From Beaufortia kweichowensis (Eukaryota > Chordata > Actinopteri > Cypriniformes > Gastromyzontidae), in contig CM032813.1 in the NCBI GenBank assembly GCA_019155185.1, positions 13,125,561-13,189,560 on the forward strand: a stretch of 64,000 nucleotides of DNA, in the 5' to 3' direction. Under the pieces are notes generated by a model. That model was not told where the DNA came from. It saw only the letters and a program-made list of their open reading frames with translations, and did no database searches. Below, piece by piece: positions 63,793 to 64,000 of the stretch (its first letter is position 1; each line of letters opens with the position of its first letter). The translations under genes and the position numbers were made by a program.

Positions 63793-64000
63793 GTGAATCC
63801 TGGATCAAAACTCTGCCGCTGTGATACAGGCTGACATTGGATTTTGGTGTAGTGTCTAGATGCAGCTGCATCGTGGCTTTGTGTCCGCACATTTTCAGAT
63901 CTTTGTAGGCAGAACAAAGTGCTGAATGCCATGCATTGCTGTATGTCTCCTGTTACTTTCCCCGTCATTTACTTGCATAAAACCCGCTTGCTGTGTTTCT

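Larger units (their letters stand above)
61725..64000. repeat. Array unit U18 (type B, cut by window end)
   Basis: All seven genes present and recognisable again after the scrambled U17; the spacer ends at the window edge inside the relic region. Confidence 0.95.

Noticed and set aside
4106..64000. Mitochondrial or bacterial tRNA operon
   Set aside because: Genes have nuclear-type introns (Tyr), no encoded CCA, Pol III T-runs, long AT-rich spacers and no protein genes between them.

Overview
The window is eukaryotic nuclear DNA, most likely from a ray-finned fish. It is AT-rich, carries long TA, GA and GT microsatellites, and has no long open reading frame. It is filled by vertebrate-type nuclear tRNA genes with internal A/B boxes, no encoded CCA and a 14-base intron in tRNA-Tyr. 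The fish assignment is inference from overall character; no species can be named from sequence alone.

Layout: positions 1 to about 2040 are non-array flank with microsatellites and one MITE-like inverted repeat. From about 2040 to the end runs a head-to-tail tandem array with a unit of about 3.4 kb. I count a truncated edge unit (2043-4105, here U0) and 18 units (U1-U18, each measured from one tRNA-Met gene to the next); U18 is cut by the window end. Each unit carries the same seven tRNA genes in the same order: Met-CAT(+), Glu-CTC(+), Tyr-GTA(-, with intron), Ser-GCT(-), Cys-GCA(-), Arg-ACG(-), Leu-CAG(-). A spacer of about 1.7 kb then leads to the next Met gene. Met and Glu are transcribed toward Tyr-Ser-Cys-Arg-Leu, so the Glu and Tyr genes converge.

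Units come in two subfamilies. Type A (U0 to most of U10) has a TA microsatellite in the spacer, a truncated 5'-half tRNA-Tyr copy between Cys and Arg (missing from U0 and largely lost in U5 and U7; not looked for in U10, where the junction falls), a Tyr T-loop TTCAAAT, and a tRNA-Leu that has lost four bases in the anticodon stem. Type B (end of U10 to U18) lacks the TA tract and the half-Tyr, has Tyr T-loop TTCGAAT and a full-length Leu gene. The switch is a single junction at about 35.86-35.97 kb marked by three copies of a 10-bp repeat. The spacer holds a decayed protein-coding relic on the minus strand, an internally duplicated segment of about 220 bp, and no active gene that I can support.

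Quality caution: many tRNA copies carry small indels while adjacent spacer is nearly identical between units, and the variable sites sit preferentially at CpG and in homopolymers. This is the reverse of what selection should give and looks largely like consensus error in a high-copy repeat, worst in U17 (about 57.1-60.6 kb). Copies I read as matching the standard sequence throughout are Met in U1, U2, U6, U7, U9, U11; Glu in U1, U4, U6, U11; Tyr in U1-U4, U6, U11; Ser in U1, U3, U11; Cys in U3, U4, U6, U10; Arg in U1, U2, U5, U6, U8, U10; Leu only in U10 (with one D-loop change). Indel-bearing copies are annotated where they lie with their differences, not as proven pseudogenes.
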